From an uncultured Eubacteriales bacterium (lineage in GTDB: Bacteria > Bacillota > Clostridia > Oscillospirales > Oscillospiraceae): 47,223 nt of DNA. Each line of letters starts with the position of its first letter. Position 1 is the stretch's first letter. Position numbers and translations under genes: made by a program. The notes beneath the pieces were generated by a model, which did not search any database, was not told the origin of the DNA, and saw nothing but the letters and a program-made list of their open reading frames with translations. Shown here one piece after another: positions 46,448-47,223 of the stretch. The DNA lies in assembly GCA_900550585.1 (NCBI GenBank), contig URST01000008.1, forward strand, positions 1 to 47,223, in the 5' to 3' direction.

Positions 46448-46885
46448 ATGGAGAAGAAAAAATACTATCTGGTCTCGGCAGAGGCGCTGCCCGAGGTCTT
46501 TATCAAGGTGGCGGAGGCCAAGCGCATGCTGCAGGTGGGCGAGGCCGACACCGTGGGCGAGGCGGCCCGTCTCGTGGGCATCAGCCGCAGCGCCTTCTAT
46601 AAGTACAAGGACGCCGTCCAGCCGTTCCAGAACATGCGGGCGGGCCATATCATCACGTTTTACGCACTGCTCAAGGATATTCCCGGTGTGCTGTCCAATT
46701 ACCTGTCTATTTTTGCCGGTTCCGGCGCGAATATTCTCACCATCAACCAGACCATCCCCACCAACGGCTGCGCCGGCGTGACCATCTCCGCCGAGACCAG
46801 CGACATGGTGGACGGGCTGGAGGAGCTGATGGCCCGTGCCGCCGCCGCCCAGGGCGTGCTGAAATTTGAGATCCTGGCGGGCTGA
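46448..46885 (+). CDS. ACT-domain protein of the UPF0735/PheB type
   Basis: The start at 46448 follows GGGAGGAAGC. The 145 residues have an N-terminal helix-turn-helix-like segment (DTVGEAARLVGISRSAFYKYKDAVQPF, about 33-60) and a C-terminal ACT domain (FYALLKDIPGVLSNYLSIFAGSGANILTINQTIPTNGCAGVTISAE, about 70-115). ACT domains bind amino acids, and PheB proteins are linked to phenylalanine or homoserine metabolism in Firmicutes, but no enzyme is attached here. It is monocistronic with a terminator. Confidence 0.88.
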   Translation: MEKKKYYLVSAEALPEVFIKVAEAKRMLQVGEADTVGEAARLVGISRSAFYKYKDAVQPFQNMRAGHIITFYALLKDIPGVLSNYLSIFAGSGANILTINQTIPTNGCAGVTISAETSDMVDGLEELMARAAAAQGVLKFEILAG

Positions 46886-46898
46886 TGTCCGCCGGAAC

Positions 46899-46936
46899 GC
46901 AAAAAAAGAACCGCCGTGCGGCGGTTCTTTTTTTGC
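46899..46936. terminator. Bidirectional terminator after the ACT-domain gene
   Basis: GCAAAAAAAGAACCGCC and its complement around GTGC, with A7 and T7 flanks. It also serves the opposite gene. Confidence 0.92.
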
Positions 46937-46945
46937 TTATGCGGT

Positions 46946-47223
46946 TCAGTTGTACAGGTAGCCGTACTTGTCGCGGATGGTGACGATGAGCTTCTCCAGA
47001 TCGGTGGGCAGCTCGTTTTTGCCGCTGAGGTCGTAGTCCTTGGGTTCGCCGAAGGTGCGGACGCGCACCTTATCGCCGCCCAGGAACAGCACGCCGGCGT
47101 TGTGGGAATCCACCATGTCCTCTGCGGTCTGGAACAGGGTGAACTTGTCGTGGCACGGCTCGGAGGCGTAGGGGCAGAACTGGGTGCAGTTGCCGCACTC
47201 GTTGCACATCTTGTCCACATGGA
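46946..47223 (-). CDS. ygfK: YgfK-type putative selenate reductase, C-terminal part (partial)
   Basis: Only the last 91 or so residues are in the window; the gene continues past its right edge. The sequence has a ferredoxin-like [4Fe-4S] motif (CNECGNCTQFCPYASEPCHDKFTLF) and the typical end of YgfK (VLFLGGDKVRVRTFG ... RDKYGYLYN). YgfK is a large iron-sulfur flavoprotein of the anaerobic purine-degradation gene set, related to glutamate synthase small-subunit-like and dihydropyrimidine dehydrogenase-type proteins. The nearby hydA gene supports that context. Confidence 0.85.
   Translation of the reverse strand, partial: HVDKMCNECGNCTQFCPYASEPCHDKFTLFQTAEDMVDSHNAGVLFLGGDKVRVRTFGEPKDYDLSGKNELPTDLEKLIVTIRDKYGYLYN

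Noticed and set aside
1..47223. tRNA, rRNA, insertion sequence, prophage or integrase genes
   Set aside because: No cloverleaf, ribosomal, transposase or integrase sequence was recognised. Terminal repeats or att sites were not seen either.

Overview
The window is GC-rich (roughly 60-65 %), gene-dense DNA. It looks like an anaerobic, spore-forming Clostridia of the Oscillospiraceae type (gut relatives such as Oscillibacter, Dysosmobacter or Flavonifractor). This is inferred from the content: a trimeric [FeFe] hydrogenase, a SpoIID-like protein and a YtvI-like protein (sporulation-type families), a putative-selenate-reductase (YgfK) fragment beside a hydantoinase, many MATE exporters, and strong GGAGG ribosome binding sites. 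I saw no rRNA, tRNA, CRISPR array or insertion sequence. The species is not determinable from sequence reading alone.

Layout. 1-329: end of a CLC chloride-channel gene. 592-4661: three-gene NAD(P)-linked [FeFe] hydrogenase operon. 4776-7656: a hydrolase-acyltransferase fusion followed by a zinc-ribbon membrane protein. 7704-9452 (-): a small carboxypeptidase-regulatory-like protein and a SpoIID/peptidoglycan-binding protein. 9562-10788 (-): M29 aminopeptidase. 10982-13383: small protein plus an OmpR-type two-component system. 13571-15948: DUF6110-like small protein, with an amber codon at codon 3 of its expected reading frame, and a P1B-type ATPase. 16004-19492 (-): TetR, full MATE, half-length MATE and a CMD-cupin fusion. 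19828-23673: small membrane proteins, an acetyltransferase, a PucR regulator, a YgjV-family protein behind a terminator-bearing leader, and a zinc-ribbon protein. 23916-27331: MATE and a large surface lipoprotein. 27386-30631 (-): nagB, ROK kinase, nagA amino-sugar operon. 30880-34713: MarR with a two-subunit ABC exporter. 34772-37086 (-): a chimeric kinase/response-regulator remnant, a membrane protein, a frameshifted DUF368 gene and a PAP2 phosphatase. 37195-40021 (-): M3 oligopeptidase and a WYL regulator. 40160-43214: polysaccharide flippase, ATP-grasp and flavin-binding genes. 43258-46325 (-): YtvI-like protein, hydantoinase and a membrane protein. 46448-46885: ACT-domain protein. 46946-47223 (-): ygfK 3' end.

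How the parts work together. The hydrogenase disposes of reductant during fermentation. The nag operon turns GlcNAc-6-P into fructose-6-P. HydA and YgfK are members of the anaerobic purine/hydantoin degradation set, and PucR regulators commonly control purine use, although here PucR lies about 22 kb away. DUF368 (undecaprenyl-phosphate translocase) and PAP2 form a lipid-carrier recycling pair, but the translocase is frameshifted.

The most interesting signals are regulatory or evolutionary rather than a single new operon. They are: (i) a promoter-hairpin-terminator-RBS leader before the YgjV gene, with a possible anti-terminator pairing; (ii) an apparently recombinant protein joining the first segment of a sensor kinase to a response-regulator DNA-binding domain, flanked on both sides by 11-bp-spaced GTTTAA repeats; (iii) the amber codon at the intended start of the DUF6110 gene; (iv) a half-size MATE gene with its own promoter and operator; and (v) the hydrolase-acyltransferase fusion.
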